Below are positions 1 through 9,029 of a stretch of DNA of 64,000 nt, one piece after another. Position numbers and translations under genes: made by a program. The notes under the pieces are model-generated. The model was given only the letters and a program-made list of their open reading frames with translations. It was not told the origin of the DNA and searched no databases. Each line of letters starts with the position of its first letter. The stretch's first letter is position 1. Source of the DNA: Candidatus Electrothrix aestuarii (GTDB lineage Bacteria; Desulfobacterota; Desulfobulbia; Desulfobulbales; Desulfobulbaceae); the NCBI GenBank assembly GCA_032595685.2, contig CP159373.1, forward strand, positions 3,437,907-3,501,906. The letters are read 5' to 3'.

Positions 1-332
1 TCCGGGCCGAGCGGGGTGGTTTTCTTGATTTTCATATCAAACCCGGTGATATTGTAAAAAAAGGCCAGCCTATCGCAACCAATACAACAATACTTGGGGA
101 AGGACAGCAGAGCCTGTACGCTCCCTTTAACGGGGTGGTCATGGGCATGACAATTCTGCCCTCCATCAGTCCGGGAGAACCGATCTGTAACCTGGGGAAA
201 TTGCCGAGACAGTGTAGCCCGGAGAGGCTGGCACGGTTGCGGGCCAAGGAAGATGGATTGGAGCAACAGGTTTTGGATGATCTGGGGACGAACGTGCTTG
301 TTACCGGGCCGCCGGAGGAAGTTGTGGGGTGA
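1..332 (+). CDS. Succinylglutamate desuccinylase/aspartoacylase-family protein, C-terminal end (partial)
   Basis: The window opens inside this gene; the open frame runs from base 3 to a TGA at 330-332. About 109 residues are visible. They contain a barrel-sandwich stretch (FLDFHIKPGDIVKKGQPI, then YAPFNGVVMGM and SPGEPICNLG), which matches the C-terminal beta-domain of AstE/AspA-type zinc deacylases. The metal-binding catalytic part lies outside the window, so the substrate cannot be judged. A biotin/lipoyl-carrier-like domain of another enzyme is the main alternative, but no Lys attachment motif is seen. Confidence 0.6.
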   Translation, partial: RAERGGFLDFHIKPGDIVKKGQPIATNTTILGEGQQSLYAPFNGVVMGMTILPSISPGEPICNLGKLPRQCSPERLARLRAKEDGLEQQVLDDLGTNVLVTGPPEEVVG

Positions 333-361
333 GGGAAGGATGTGCCCGGCGTTGAAACACA

Positions 362-454
362 GGGCTATTTTCGGCAGTCCCTACGGGACGCTGTTTCCCT
401 GATATTCCGTCCTGGAAGGACGATTGAGAATAGCCCACCGTTTTAACGGTGGGC
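362..454. repeat. Multi-hairpin element with competing stems
   Basis: Four paired segments occur in 93 bases. An outer pair GGGCTATTTTC (362-372) and GAGAATAGCCC (426-436) encloses two hairpins: GTCCC-TAC-GGGAC (377-389) and CGTCC-TGGAA-GGACG (408-422). A fourth, perfect hairpin GCCCACCGTT-TT-AACGGTGGGC (433-454) shares bases 433-436 with the outer stem, so the two cannot form together. It sits between the end of the first gene (+) and the end of the beta-helix gene (-). It could be a bidirectional terminator, a REP-type repeat or a small structured RNA; the sequence does not decide. Confidence 0.55.
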
Positions 455-488
455 GGTCTTGTTCTCTTGTTGCAAACTTTTCCACTTC

Positions 489-1892
489 CTACGGCTGAAC
501 CGTCTCTGGTTCCTCCCTTCTGCTGAGGAGAAAATTGAGAATCACGCTCAAGGCCTTGTTGATCGCACTTTCCTCTTCTATGATGACCTCATATCCTTCA
601 CCGTCCGGCGCATTGACCGCACTCAGATCAAAGGCCGCACCGTCAGGGTCAACAGCGTGATGCAGGTTGTTCTGATATTCCTGGAGATCACTATAACCGT
701 CCTGGTCATAATCGCTGGTGCTGCTGGCTGTGCTGAGGTTACCGAAAAAGAGCTGTTCCCAGTGATCGTCAATACCGTCCGCGTCTGTATCCGTAAACAT
801 GGCGGTGGCAGTCTCATTAATCAGGCGGACGCTACTGTTCCCGTAGGCCCCCATATCCACAGGCTCTCCATCCAGCGTCAGGCCGGTGCCGATGCAGGGT
901 GAATCGCTGGCAAGCTGGTAGCCGTCCGCAAATCGTGGATCAAGGGAGATGCCACCTTCTCCTGCTGCGATGCGCACATAGTCACCGCCTTTATTGTCGT
1001 ATACGTCATTACGGGCCAGCTCATCAATGGCCTTGCCTTTGCTGATAATACCGTCACCCTTATTGCTGACCACGATATTATTGAGAACCGTGGCCGGGCT
1101 GTTGCCGCCCGCCGCGATGCCGTCGCCTTTGTTGTCAGTAATGGTGTTATTGATTACCAGAGGCATGACATTACCCTGCAAGCGGATACCGTGTTTGTTC
1201 TCCGTGATGATGTTGCGGGCGATCAGGGGCATCTGCTTGGCACCGGTGATATTAATGGCAGCGGCATTGCCGTTTTTCTTGCTGTTGCGCAGGGTGAAAC
1301 CGATCACCCCGCCGACCCGCACGCCCTGGAAGGTGATCACATCGTCCTTGCCGTTGCCGTCAATGACAGTTGCTGCCGGGTCGTTGGACAGGGCGACCAA
1401 ATACACGCCGTCTTTCAGCTTCAGTTTGGGTTCGACGTAGGTTCCGGGCCGGACGCAGACATTGCCGCCGAAATCGGTAATGGCGACATAGTTGGCTGCG
1501 GCCTGGATGCTGGTAAAATCATCCGGTACTGTGGTGGCGCATTGGATGGGGGTGGAAGAGGCATCTGTCGGGTCGGAACCGGCACGATATTCCTCAAGAT
1601 TGCTGTAGCCGTCGTTGTCCGCATCCTCAAAGGGTTCGTGGGAGAGGTCGCCGAAATACTGCTGTTCCCAGGCATCGGGCAGACCGTCGCCGTCAGTGTC
1701 GGTCGGAGTGACGGTGCGGACGGCGGTTATGTTGCCGTTGGCATCGTAGTCGTAGCGGATGGAGGTGTTGTCGCCGCTTGCGCTTGCGGTCAGCTGATTG
1801 AGGTCGTTATAGCTGAAGGTGCTTGCGGCGCAGAGGGGTGGGGTGAGGGTTGCGGTGAGCAGGGTTACTATAATACAGCCTTTATTTTTCAT
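489..1892 (-). CDS. Secreted right-handed beta-helix protein with YD-repeat remnant and Asp-rich repeats
   Basis: The start at 1892 is preferred because it puts a hydrophobic signal peptide (MKNKGCIIVTLLTATL...LCA) at the N-terminus; the open frame continues upstream without one. The mature protein of about 440 residues begins with a single RHS/YD-like unit (DYDANGNITAV). It then has a calcium-type Asp-rich segment DTDGDGLPDAWEQ...DADNDGYSNLEEY, a parallel beta-helix of NosD/pectate-lyase type with repeated N-x-I-x-x-N-K-G turns, and a second copy of the Asp-rich unit (DTDADGIDDHWEQ...DYDQDGYSDLQEY). The function is unknown; a surface or carbohydrate-associated role is inferred. The YD unit near the N-terminus suggests recombination with an RHS gene such as the one downstream. 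Confidence 0.75.
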   Translation of the reverse strand: MKNKGCIIVTLLTATLTPPLCAASTFSYNDLNQLTASASGDNTSIRYDYDANGNITAVRTVTPTDTDGDGLPDAWEQQYFGDLSHEPFEDADNDGYSNLEEYRAGSDPTDASSTPIQCATTVPDDFTSIQAAANYVAITDFGGNVCVRPGTYVEPKLKLKDGVYLVALSNDPAATVIDGNGKDDVITFQGVRVGGVIGFTLRNSKKNGNAAAINITGAKQMPLIARNIITENKHGIRLQGNVMPLVINNTITDNKGDGIAAGGNSPATVLNNIVVSNKGDGIISKGKAIDELARNDVYDNKGGDYVRIAAGEGGISLDPRFADGYQLASDSPCIGTGLTLDGEPVDMGAYGNSSVRLINETATAMFTDTDADGIDDHWEQLFFGNLSTASSTSDYDQDGYSDLQEYQNNLHHAVDPDGAAFDLSAVNAPDGEGYEVIIEEESAINKALSVILNFLLSRREEPETVQP

Positions 1893-1916
1893 TGAAGCAG
1901 ACCTTTTTGTTTTTAT

Positions 1917-2001
1917 GTAGGTTGGGGTGAGCTTTGCGAACCCCAACGTCAACGGCTGTTCATTATTTTTGTTGGGGTTCGTTCCTCTCACCCCAACCTA
2001 C
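1917..2001. repeat. REP-like inverted pair, left of RAYT (its 3' side)
   Basis: Unit 1917-1947 and unit 1971-2001 are inverted copies of a 31-base sequence beginning GTAGGTTGGGGTGAG and ending GAACCCCAAC; they differ only in a central block of about five bases. Each unit is itself a hairpin (GTTGGGG...CCCCAAC). The second unit overlaps the last codons and stop of the RAYT gene. This is the arrangement of a bacterial interspersed mosaic element. Confidence 0.9.
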
Positions 2002-2506
2002 GAAATATCGGTTCTTCGGACCAATCAGGCGGGTATTGACCGTTTTTGATGGCCCGATGGAATGTCGAATACGGCCAATCCGCAACGCGGGCAACGTGAC
2101 CGTGTTTGACCGGATTGTAATGGATGTAGTTTGCATGGTTTGTGTAATCTTGCTCGTCCCGGATCAGATGCTCCCAATACCTCCGTTGCCAGATGCCCCG
2201 TTCGCCCTTGGCGATTCGGCTTTTGCTCCGTTGTTCATCAGCAGGGATGCAACGTGAAAATCCGGCCTTAATCAGGGACCAACGCACGGGATAATTTGCA
2301 TCGCCCTCCGGCAAAGTCCAGATTGCATGGAGATGATCGGGCAGCACCACCATCGCATTAATGCAGAAGGGATGTGATGTCAGCACCTCTTGCACAGCAT
2401 TCCGTAAATCGTCAATGTGATCAACGAGCAGGGTCCGGCTCCGGTCCGCCAGGTTGACCGTGAAGAAATATGTCCCGTCCGGCACATACACCCGTCGATA
2501 TTGCAT
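1988..2506 (-). CDS. REP-associated tyrosine transposase (RAYT, IS200-like Y1 family)
   Basis: A 172-residue protein with the Y1_Tnp/RAYT hallmarks. The HUH-type metal motif is VVLPDHLHAIWTLPEGD (HLH preceded by MVVLPD). The catalytic tyrosine lies in HANYIHYNPVKHG, and the conserved WQRRYWEHLIRDEQD is present. RAYTs are domesticated IS200/IS605-like nucleases that recognise and spread REP palindromes. Here the gene is framed on both sides by inverted REP-like pairs (1917-2001 and 2537-2722), so enzyme and likely substrate sit together. The protein is full length and intact, with an ATG start. No lid-type terminal structures of an autonomous IS200 element were found beyond the REPs. Confidence 0.92.
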   Translation of the reverse strand: MQYRRVYVPDGTYFFTVNLADRSRTLLVDHIDDLRNAVQEVLTSHPFCINAMVVLPDHLHAIWTLPEGDANYPVRWSLIKAGFSRCIPADEQRSKSRIAKGERGIWQRRYWEHLIRDEQDYTNHANYIHYNPVKHGHVARVADWPYSTFHRAIKNGQYPPDWSEEPIFRRLG

Positions 2507-2536
2507 TTAATTCTCCCGAATCCCCCAATCATCCGC

Positions 2537-2722
2537 GTAGGTTGGGGTGAGCTTTGCGAACCCCAACACCAACATCACCGGCGACAACACCACATCACGT
2601 CAAAATTCCGACACGGTTAATCGGGGGGATATTTCAATATTTTCGATAAAATTCCGTTCGTTATTTTTGTTGAGATTGGTTTCTCTTTTTTGTTGGGGTT
2701 CGTTCCTCTCACCCCAACCTAC
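2537..2722. repeat. REP-like inverted pair, right of RAYT (its 5' side)
   Basis: Unit 2537-2567 is identical to the unit at 1917-1947, and unit 2692-2722 is identical to the unit at 1971-2001. The spacer here is 124 bases instead of 23. It contains a degenerate half unit at about 2668-2690 (TGTTGAGATTGGTTTCTCTT against TGTTGGGGTTCGTTCCTCTC), suggesting a decayed third copy. Confidence 0.9.
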
Positions 2723-2736
2723 GGGACTTTTTAAAA

Positions 2737-3111
2737 TTAATCGCACATCCGATGACGTATTGAACGATGGGTCACCTCATCAGCTTCCGAGCGATCAATT
2801 GTGACTACGTCACCGCATGAGTAGGGGCTGTCAGAGTCAATCATGTTGATTTTGACTTTAAATGCAGAAACAGTAGAATTTGTCAGGTCGTAGTACAGAT
2901 GCGTAACTTTGCCCGCCCAATGAAAAGTCCCAAGAACTCCTTTTTTTGTAACCACAGGTGAAGATGTCACACAATTTGTGTCCTTGGGAAACTCTCCTCC
3001 TTGCTTCATAAGCTCGCAGTGTTCTTCAAATGTTACCCACTTTCCTTCACCAAAGGACACATTAGGGAACAAAAAAAACAAACACACTGTAACAGCATAT
3101 ATTACTTTCAT
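2737..3111 (-). CDS. Small secreted protein next to the RHS gene; candidate immunity partner
   Basis: A 124-residue protein with a clear Sec signal peptide (KVIYAVTVCLFFLFPNVSFG) and four cysteines in the mature part, consistent with a periplasmic disulphide-bonded protein. No family was recognised. It starts 24 bases after the stop of the giant RHS gene on the same strand. That is where polymorphic-toxin immunity genes sit, but this is position only. The predicted periplasmic location would fit an exported toxin acting on the envelope. Confidence 0.55.
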   Translation of the reverse strand: MKVIYAVTVCLFFLFPNVSFGEGKWVTFEEHCELMKQGGEFPKDTNCVTSSPVVTKKGVLGTFHWAGKVTHLYYDLTNSTVSAFKVKINMIDSDSPYSCGDVVTIDRSEADEVTHRSIRHRMCD

Positions 3112-3135
3112 ATTTTCTCTCCATTATTAAAGACT

Positions 3136-6100
3136 CTATTGAGTACAGTAGCTATGTTGTTGCCGAAACTGATATCTATCTGAATCACTTTTTGTCCAAG
3201 CATTAGAATCTTTAGATAGAATTTTCTTTGCCTCTGCCGGAGTGTATCCTTTCTCCACAAGATTGAGGATGCTTGCTGAATTTATAGCTCCTACTGCTCT
3301 CTCATTAACTTCTTGCTGAAGATTGGCAAGTTCTTTTCCCTTTTCGATCATAGAGCGAGTCCATACGTCGAGGGTTTTGCTTCCAGCATATGAAAAAACA
3401 GGTACCGCGACAGGAGCTAAAGGCCCGGTTAAGGTTCCGAGAGCACCCCCAAGATATGCTCCTGCATGACCTGCCGCTTCAACTTGAGCTTGTTCTACAA
3501 CACCTGACATGCCACCTTCATGATATGCAACTGCAAGGTTAGTTGTTGTGGTAGCAAAATTTAACACACCAGATACTCTATTAACTCCTTTTGCAATACC
3601 CGCATCATAGGGAGATCTTTCAGCGAGTTCCCCTATAAAATCAAGCCATCCGCTTGTTATTGGACCTGTTGTTGTGTCATGGATTCTCCAAGCATTCACC
3701 CATCCATTTGATGATCGTTCTTCTGGCTTTAACCCTTGCGGATCGATAGAAAATATAGGATTTCCTTCTGTATATGCAAATCTATTTAACGATTTTGCGT
3801 TCAATATTCCCCCGATGAGAACATCCTTATTAAGGAACTTTCTCAGCTCAGGCTGATAATACCGCGCCCGCATATAATACAACCCGTTCCCCTCATACAT
3901 CACCCCATACTGCCCCACATAGCGAAACGGATTAAACGCCTCCTCCTGCACCGCCTTCACCGTGCCGTAGGCAGTATAGGCATACTGATGCGTGATCTTG
4001 CCAGCCTCATCCGTCATAGCCACAGTGCTCCCCCGGAAATCATAATGAAAACTCCGATAAGTGCCGTTCTTCTCCTGCCCAATCAGGCCGATCCCATACA
4101 CATAAAAAGTCTTTTCCCCGGCCTGATCCTCCCGGATCAGCACCTGACTCAGCGGGGCATTGGGATTGACCACATAGCGGGTTGCGGCCCCGCCCTCTGT
4201 CACGGCAATGCGCTGGTTCTCCGCATTGTAGGTATAGACCGTGCTGCCGACCTGGCGCAGTCGGTTGCGGGAATCAAAAACAAAGGAGGTAGCTTTTCCG
4301 TTCAACGGCCCCTGCACCATATTGCCGTCCGCATCGTGCTGCACCGGCAGGCCGTTATAGCTCGCTAACTGATTGGCCGGGCCGTAGGTCATCTTTGCCG
4401 GGCTGATCGCCACCGGCTCAGGCGCGGGCGTGGGTTTTTCCTCGACAATATTGCCCACCTTGTCATAGCTGTATTCATACTGAACAATGACTTCACCGCC
4501 CGCCTTGGCATCGGTCTGCCGCAGCAGCTGCCCGGCCTCGTTGTACTCACGAGAGACCGTGCTGCCGTTGGGCCGGGTGGTCAGGGTAAGTCGTCCTTCC
4601 TTATCATAGGCATAGCTTGTCGTGCGGTTGTTCCAATCCGTCACGCTCACCAGCCGGTCAGCCGCATCATAGCCGTACTGCACCGCTTTGCCGTCCGGGT
4701 AGGTCAGGCTGCTCAGATTGCCCACGGCATCATAACCGTAGCTGATGACATTACCCCGGCTATCCGTATACTTGATCACCCTATCCAGAGCATCGTATTC
4801 ACGGCTGCTGGTGCCGTTAGCATCGCTGATAGTGAGCACATTGGAATTGGCATCATAGGTAAAGCTGGTGGTGCCGTCCGGGTCGCTCATTGCGGTCATC
4901 CGACCCAGGGCATCATAGCTGAACTGCCGCTCCTGCCCCCTGGCGTTAGTCAGCTTGGCGAGCAGATCACGGGCAGTATAGGTGTACTTGACCGTGCTGC
5001 CTGCGGCTGAGGTCTCGCTGGTCCGGCGGTTATTGGCATCATAGCTGAAGCTCGTCCGGTTGCCCTTGGGATCAGTAATATCAATGAGCTGACCCTCTTC
5101 ATCAAAGGACTGCGCTGCTGTTCCGCCCAGCGGATCAACGGTTGACGACAGGCGATCAAGGGCATCGTAATTCATCTGCACGACCCGACCCAGCGGATCA
5201 GTGCTCTGCTTCAGTCGGTTCAGTTCGTCGTATTGCAGGCCGGAGCTGTTGCCCAAGGCATCGGTCATCCCGACCGGATTATCTCGGTTATCGTAGTTCA
5301 GGGACTGTATCACTTTACCGTAGGCATCCTGCACCGAAGTCAGGTTGCGGGTCTTGTCATAGCTCAGGGTCCGGGTATTACCCAGCGGATCACTCAGCGC
5401 GACCATGCGGCCCTTGGCATCATAGCTCAGGGCCGAGCTGTTTCCTTTGGCATCAGTCAGTCGGACAAGACGACCTTCGCCGTCGTATTCGTATGCTGTC
5501 ACCTGACCGAGGGCATTGATGGCCCGGAGCAGATTGCCGTTCGCGTCATACTCGAAACGGCTCTCGTTGCCCTTGGCATCAAGCAGCGAGAGCAGATTGC
5601 CCCTGCTGTCAGAGGTCATTTTGACGGTATTGCCCAGCGGGTCAGTGATCGAAGAGGCCCGGCAGGGGCCGGAAGGACTGGAACAAGGCAGGTCATGGTT
5701 GAACGTGGTCGTATTGCCCTCGCTGTCGAGCACAGCCGTTACCCGTCCGGCAGCATCATAGCGCATTTCCTCGCTGTTGCCTTCAGGTCGGATCACCTTT
5801 GTCGGTAACCCGCCCGTATATTCATATTTGACGACACTCCCCAGAGGCGAAGTCACGGCGACCAACTGACCGGCACTGTTGTAACTGAATGCCGCAGCCT
5901 TGCCCAGCGGATCAACGGCCTGGGTTATCCGTCCCTGACTGTCATAGGTAAAGCTGCTGGTTTTCCCCAGAGCATCGGTAAGTTGGGTGAGATAGCCTTT
6001 TGCATCATAACTCATCCCGGTGGACTTGCCGTCCGCATCCGTAACCGAGATCATGTTGCCTTGGTCATCATAGGCAAAAGAGCTGCCGTGCCCGTTGGCA

Positions 6101-8751
6101 TCCACAGCTTGGGTGCGGTTACCCTTGGCATCATAGCTGTACACCGCGCTGGCATTGCCGAGTTCGTCGGTCTTTTCCAGCATCCGGTACTGGCCGTCAA
6201 AGGTGTATTGGCTGACTGCTCCGTTCCGATCAGTGACTGTGGTGATGATCCGGTCCGGTTGGCTCTCGTCGTAGGAAAGAGTGAACTCGCTGTTGTCGGA
6301 CAGACCGTCGTCCTGGGCAATGACCCGACCCTCGGCATCAAAGGTATTGGCAAAGAGCTGGTACCCTTCCGAGCTGGTCCCGGTGAGGATCTGGTCCTGG
6401 TCGTTCCAGGTAAAGGTAAGAACGTAATCATCCGGGTCGGTGATGCTCGTCAGGCGGCGGTCGGTATCATAGCTCAGGCTCACCTGACGGCCTATGGGAT
6501 CGGTTACGCTTGCCAGCAAGCCCGAAGCAGTATAGGCATATTCAAGAAAAACCCCGGACACCGGCTCGGTGATCCGCTTCAGCCGGTCAGAGCTGTCATA
6601 GCTGAACTGGAGGGCGCGGCTCTGTGCATCGCTGAGTTCGACAAGCCGACCGGAAGTATCGAACAGATAGACTGTCTTGTCCTCCCGGGTCAGGGTGTAG
6701 GTGTTGTCGCTGTTCTTGACCAGTTTGTCGTACAGGCAGGCTTCATCCAAGGAACTGTACACTCCGCCGCCGTCATGATTAAAACGGTTGGTTCTGTTCT
6801 CCGCCCATGCAACATTCACAGCCTCGTTGTCCGCAGGTACTACTTTGGCCGCGAAGTCGTAATTCAGACTCCACGCCTTGCCTGCTATCCCCTCCTGATC
6901 AACGACCAGCGAGTTGTAGGCCAGATTAAAGCTGATCGGCACAAGCCCCTGAACCGACAAAAGTCTGTACTCCAAAAACTGGGCACCGGTGGAGATGTCT
7001 ATAGGATCAGCACAACTTTTCTCACACTTGCGACAGTCGCTGCATGACGTGCTGTTGCTCCGGGAATAGGGAGTGCTCCAGTTGGATTCCCTTACCGGTA
7101 CCGAGGCAGAACGACCGGTGCGCTGTTGATAGTCGCCGTGGACCATATTGCCCGGTTGATCCGAAGTGACTGTGGAAATAGTATCGCTGTCGAACTTATA
7201 GTATAATTTTGAACCGCTGATTGTGCCGCTCCAGCCGTGATCCACGTATTTTTCATAATAGCCGTTTGCATCACTGGTGACAGGAAACTCGCCTGAAAAA
7301 GAAACCGTGACCTCTGGAATACGCCGACCGTTATAGCGTTGAGTATATCCAGAAATCTTGTATTTGGGTTCTTCGCAGATTAGGTCAACATCGGATTTAT
7401 CAGCTGTGACACTGGAGACAGAAACACAGGAAAAATTGCAGCTCCTTTGGGTCGCACAGACTTGGCCGCTCCAGCCGTTGGGCACGGTTTGACTGTATTC
7501 GCCGTTGTGGATGCTCTGCACAGAGGAAAGCCCGGTGAAAGTGACCGTGGCGTTGAGTACCGCAGTGCCGTCGGATTTTGTTGTTCTGCCGGATAACGTA
7601 AACGAACAGGCGGCGGTAAAATTTTGCCCTGTCAAGTCTGAAACAAGACCGGGTATCAGGATGGGATTTGAAAGTGTACATCCTGCTTTGCTTGCTGTCA
7701 GATTACCGTTCGTCCCTTTGATCACATTGGCAAGGGTATATTTTCCGTTTTGATCCGTGGTTGCTGTGAACCCGGCAAGGTTTACGGTGGCCCCGACAAG
7801 ACCGGCAGAATTTTCATCGGTTATCTTTCCTGAGATACTGAAGGTCTCTGGGGTGGTTGATGGAGTCGTGGCCTCCCGACAGGCTGTAAAACCGGAGCTG
7901 CCACTGGCACTGTTCGTCCGCACTTTGTAGCGGTACGTGGTCTCCGGGGTTAGTCCGGTGACAAGGTACGAGGGTTGCGCAGTGTTGACAATGAAATCTC
8001 CGGCGCAGGTATGTACATCGTAATCCGTGGCACTGCTCACAGCATTCCAGGACAAGGAAATGCTGGTTGGGCTCTTGGCTGTAGCGGTAAATGACGGAGG
8101 TGTTGCCGGTGCGCCTGATGTGGTTGTGGCGGTCACACAGGAAGTGAATGGAGAGGCACCGGCAGAGTTCACCGCCCGCATTTTGAAACGGTAGGTGGTT
8201 TCCGGGCTGAGGTTAGTAACCTGATCCCCCAGCCAGAACGTTCCGTAATCACTCGATACCAAGGTATTGGTATCGCAGTTGTACACTTCAGAGCCTGTTG
8301 CTCCGGTTGAAGTTCCCCAAGCCAAGCTCACGCTTGAACTTGTGACGGAAGACACTTTAAAACCGGTTGGGGTCGGCGGAGGTGGAGAGTACAAACTGAA
8401 ATACTCACCATCAAAGCAACAGTCGTCTGTGCAAATGACTACATAATAATGATTCCCTTCTTCATGTATACTGCGTATATCTGATGGAATAGTCCAGCTA
8501 TAGGAACCGTTGTTCGGCGTACCACTCGTTATGGTCGCTACTCTTTGGCTGCCGTATGTTTGCAGATAAATACGAGCAGTGGGCATTGTACTGGTGGTGT
8601 TCCACCGGATCGTATAAGTTTGGGTGGTGTACCATGAATCCCCTGTGGTTGGACTGGTGATGTTGATGCATCCTGCCCAAGTGCTCAGAGGTGCAAGAAC
8701 AGCGAAAAGGAAAAAGAAGAGCGGAAGGATGAATCGGCAAGAAGGTTTCAT
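3136..8751 (-). CDS. Giant exported RHS/YD-repeat protein with variable C-terminus
   Basis: The start at 8751 gives 1871 residues beginning with a signal peptide (MKPSCRFILPLFFFLFAV...), so a 27-residue upstream extension is rejected. In order: a Kre9/Knh1-like beta domain (about 27-120), two fibronectin type III domains (to about 305), two or three carboxypeptidase-regulatory-like beta domains (about 305-540), a Cys-containing linker (CSDCRKCEKSC), an RHS N-terminal domain, and some 40 YD repeats of the form YDAxGRLxxxTDxxG. The RHS core boundary follows (NPFRYVGQYGVMYEGNGLYYMRARYY, in two overlapping pieces). The last 220 residues or so, after the core, include a Gly/Ala-rich, possibly membrane-active segment and no recognised toxin motif. 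RHS shells encapsulate and release such C-terminal effectors. The small secreted gene downstream may encode immunity. Confidence 0.88.
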   Translation of the reverse strand: MKPSCRFILPLFFFLFAVLAPLSTWAGCINITSPTTGDSWYTTQTYTIRWNTTSTMPTARIYLQTYGSQRVATITSGTPNNGSYSWTIPSDIRSIHEEGNHYYVVICTDDCCFDGEYFSLYSPPPPTPTGFKVSSVTSSSVSLAWGTSTGATGSEVYNCDTNTLVSSDYGTFWLGDQVTNLSPETTYRFKMRAVNSAGASPFTSCVTATTTSGAPATPPSFTATAKSPTSISLSWNAVSSATDYDVHTCAGDFIVNTAQPSYLVTGLTPETTYRYKVRTNSASGSSGFTACREATTPSTTPETFSISGKITDENSAGLVGATVNLAGFTATTDQNGKYTLANVIKGTNGNLTASKAGCTLSNPILIPGLVSDLTGQNFTAACSFTLSGRTTKSDGTAVLNATVTFTGLSSVQSIHNGEYSQTVPNGWSGQVCATQRSCNFSCVSVSSVTADKSDVDLICEEPKYKISGYTQRYNGRRIPEVTVSFSGEFPVTSDANGYYEKYVDHGWSGTISGSKLYYKFDSDTISTVTSDQPGNMVHGDYQQRTGRSASVPVRESNWSTPYSRSNSTSCSDCRKCEKSCADPIDISTGAQFLEYRLLSVQGLVPISFNLAYNSLVVDQEGIAGKAWSLNYDFAAKVVPADNEAVNVAWAENRTNRFNHDGGGVYSSLDEACLYDKLVKNSDNTYTLTREDKTVYLFDTSGRLVELSDAQSRALQFSYDSSDRLKRITEPVSGVFLEYAYTASGLLASVTDPIGRQVSLSYDTDRRLTSITDPDDYVLTFTWNDQDQILTGTSSEGYQLFANTFDAEGRVIAQDDGLSDNSEFTLSYDESQPDRIITTVTDRNGAVSQYTFDGQYRMLEKTDELGNASAVYSYDAKGNRTQAVDANGHGSSFAYDDQGNMISVTDADGKSTGMSYDAKGYLTQLTDALGKTSSFTYDSQGRITQAVDPLGKAAAFSYNSAGQLVAVTSPLGSVVKYEYTGGLPTKVIRPEGNSEEMRYDAAGRVTAVLDSEGNTTTFNHDLPCSSPSGPCRASSITDPLGNTVKMTSDSRGNLLSLLDAKGNESRFEYDANGNLLRAINALGQVTAYEYDGEGRLVRLTDAKGNSSALSYDAKGRMVALSDPLGNTRTLSYDKTRNLTSVQDAYGKVIQSLNYDNRDNPVGMTDALGNSSGLQYDELNRLKQSTDPLGRVVQMNYDALDRLSSTVDPLGGTAAQSFDEEGQLIDITDPKGNRTSFSYDANNRRTSETSAAGSTVKYTYTARDLLAKLTNARGQERQFSYDALGRMTAMSDPDGTTSFTYDANSNVLTISDANGTSSREYDALDRVIKYTDSRGNVISYGYDAVGNLSSLTYPDGKAVQYGYDAADRLVSVTDWNNRTTSYAYDKEGRLTLTTRPNGSTVSREYNEAGQLLRQTDAKAGGEVIVQYEYSYDKVGNIVEEKPTPAPEPVAISPAKMTYGPANQLASYNGLPVQHDADGNMVQGPLNGKATSFVFDSRNRLRQVGSTVYTYNAENQRIAVTEGGAATRYVVNPNAPLSQVLIREDQAGEKTFYVYGIGLIGQEKNGTYRSFHYDFRGSTVAMTDEAGKITHQYAYTAYGTVKAVQEEAFNPFRYVGQYGVMYEGNGLYYMRARYYQPELRKFLNKDVLIGGILNAKSLNRFAYTEGNPIFSIDPQGLKPEERSSNGWVNAWRIHDTTTGPITSGWLDFIGELAERSPYDAGIAKGVNRVSGVLNFATTTTNLAVAYHEGGMSGVVEQAQVEAAGHAGAYLGGALGTLTGPLAPVAVPVFSYAGSKTLDVWTRSMIEKGKELANLQQEVNERAVGAINSASILNLVEKGYTPAEAKKILSKDSNAWTKSDSDRYQFRQQHSYCTQ

Positions 8752-9029
8752 GACGGTTCCTTGATCGTTAGAAGCAAAAGCAGGTAACCCGGCGGTCTTC
8801 GAGAGATCCGTGGCTTTCCGACACCGCCTCACGACGGCTGTGGCTTTTTCAACTTTCCTGTTCCGACCGGAAAGTCAAGGCACCTGCTCATGATGAGATA
8901 AGCATTGCCATTTAATTATGGTGAAGGCAACATAGTATGGTTACTTTGTTTTTGTCAATTGTTTTTCCAGAGAAAATCTGAAGGTGGATTGGGTGGCTGG
9001 AGAAAAATGTTTGTGGCGCAATAAAAAAA

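Noticed and set aside
1917-2722. Considered as a CRISPR array
   Set aside because: Only four units, in inverted pairs with unequal spacers and a RAYT between them; no cas genes.
5142-7047. Long plus-strand frames opposite the RHS gene
   Set aside because: Periodic YD-repeat DNA produces long antisense open frames; the translations are repetitive and have no start signals.
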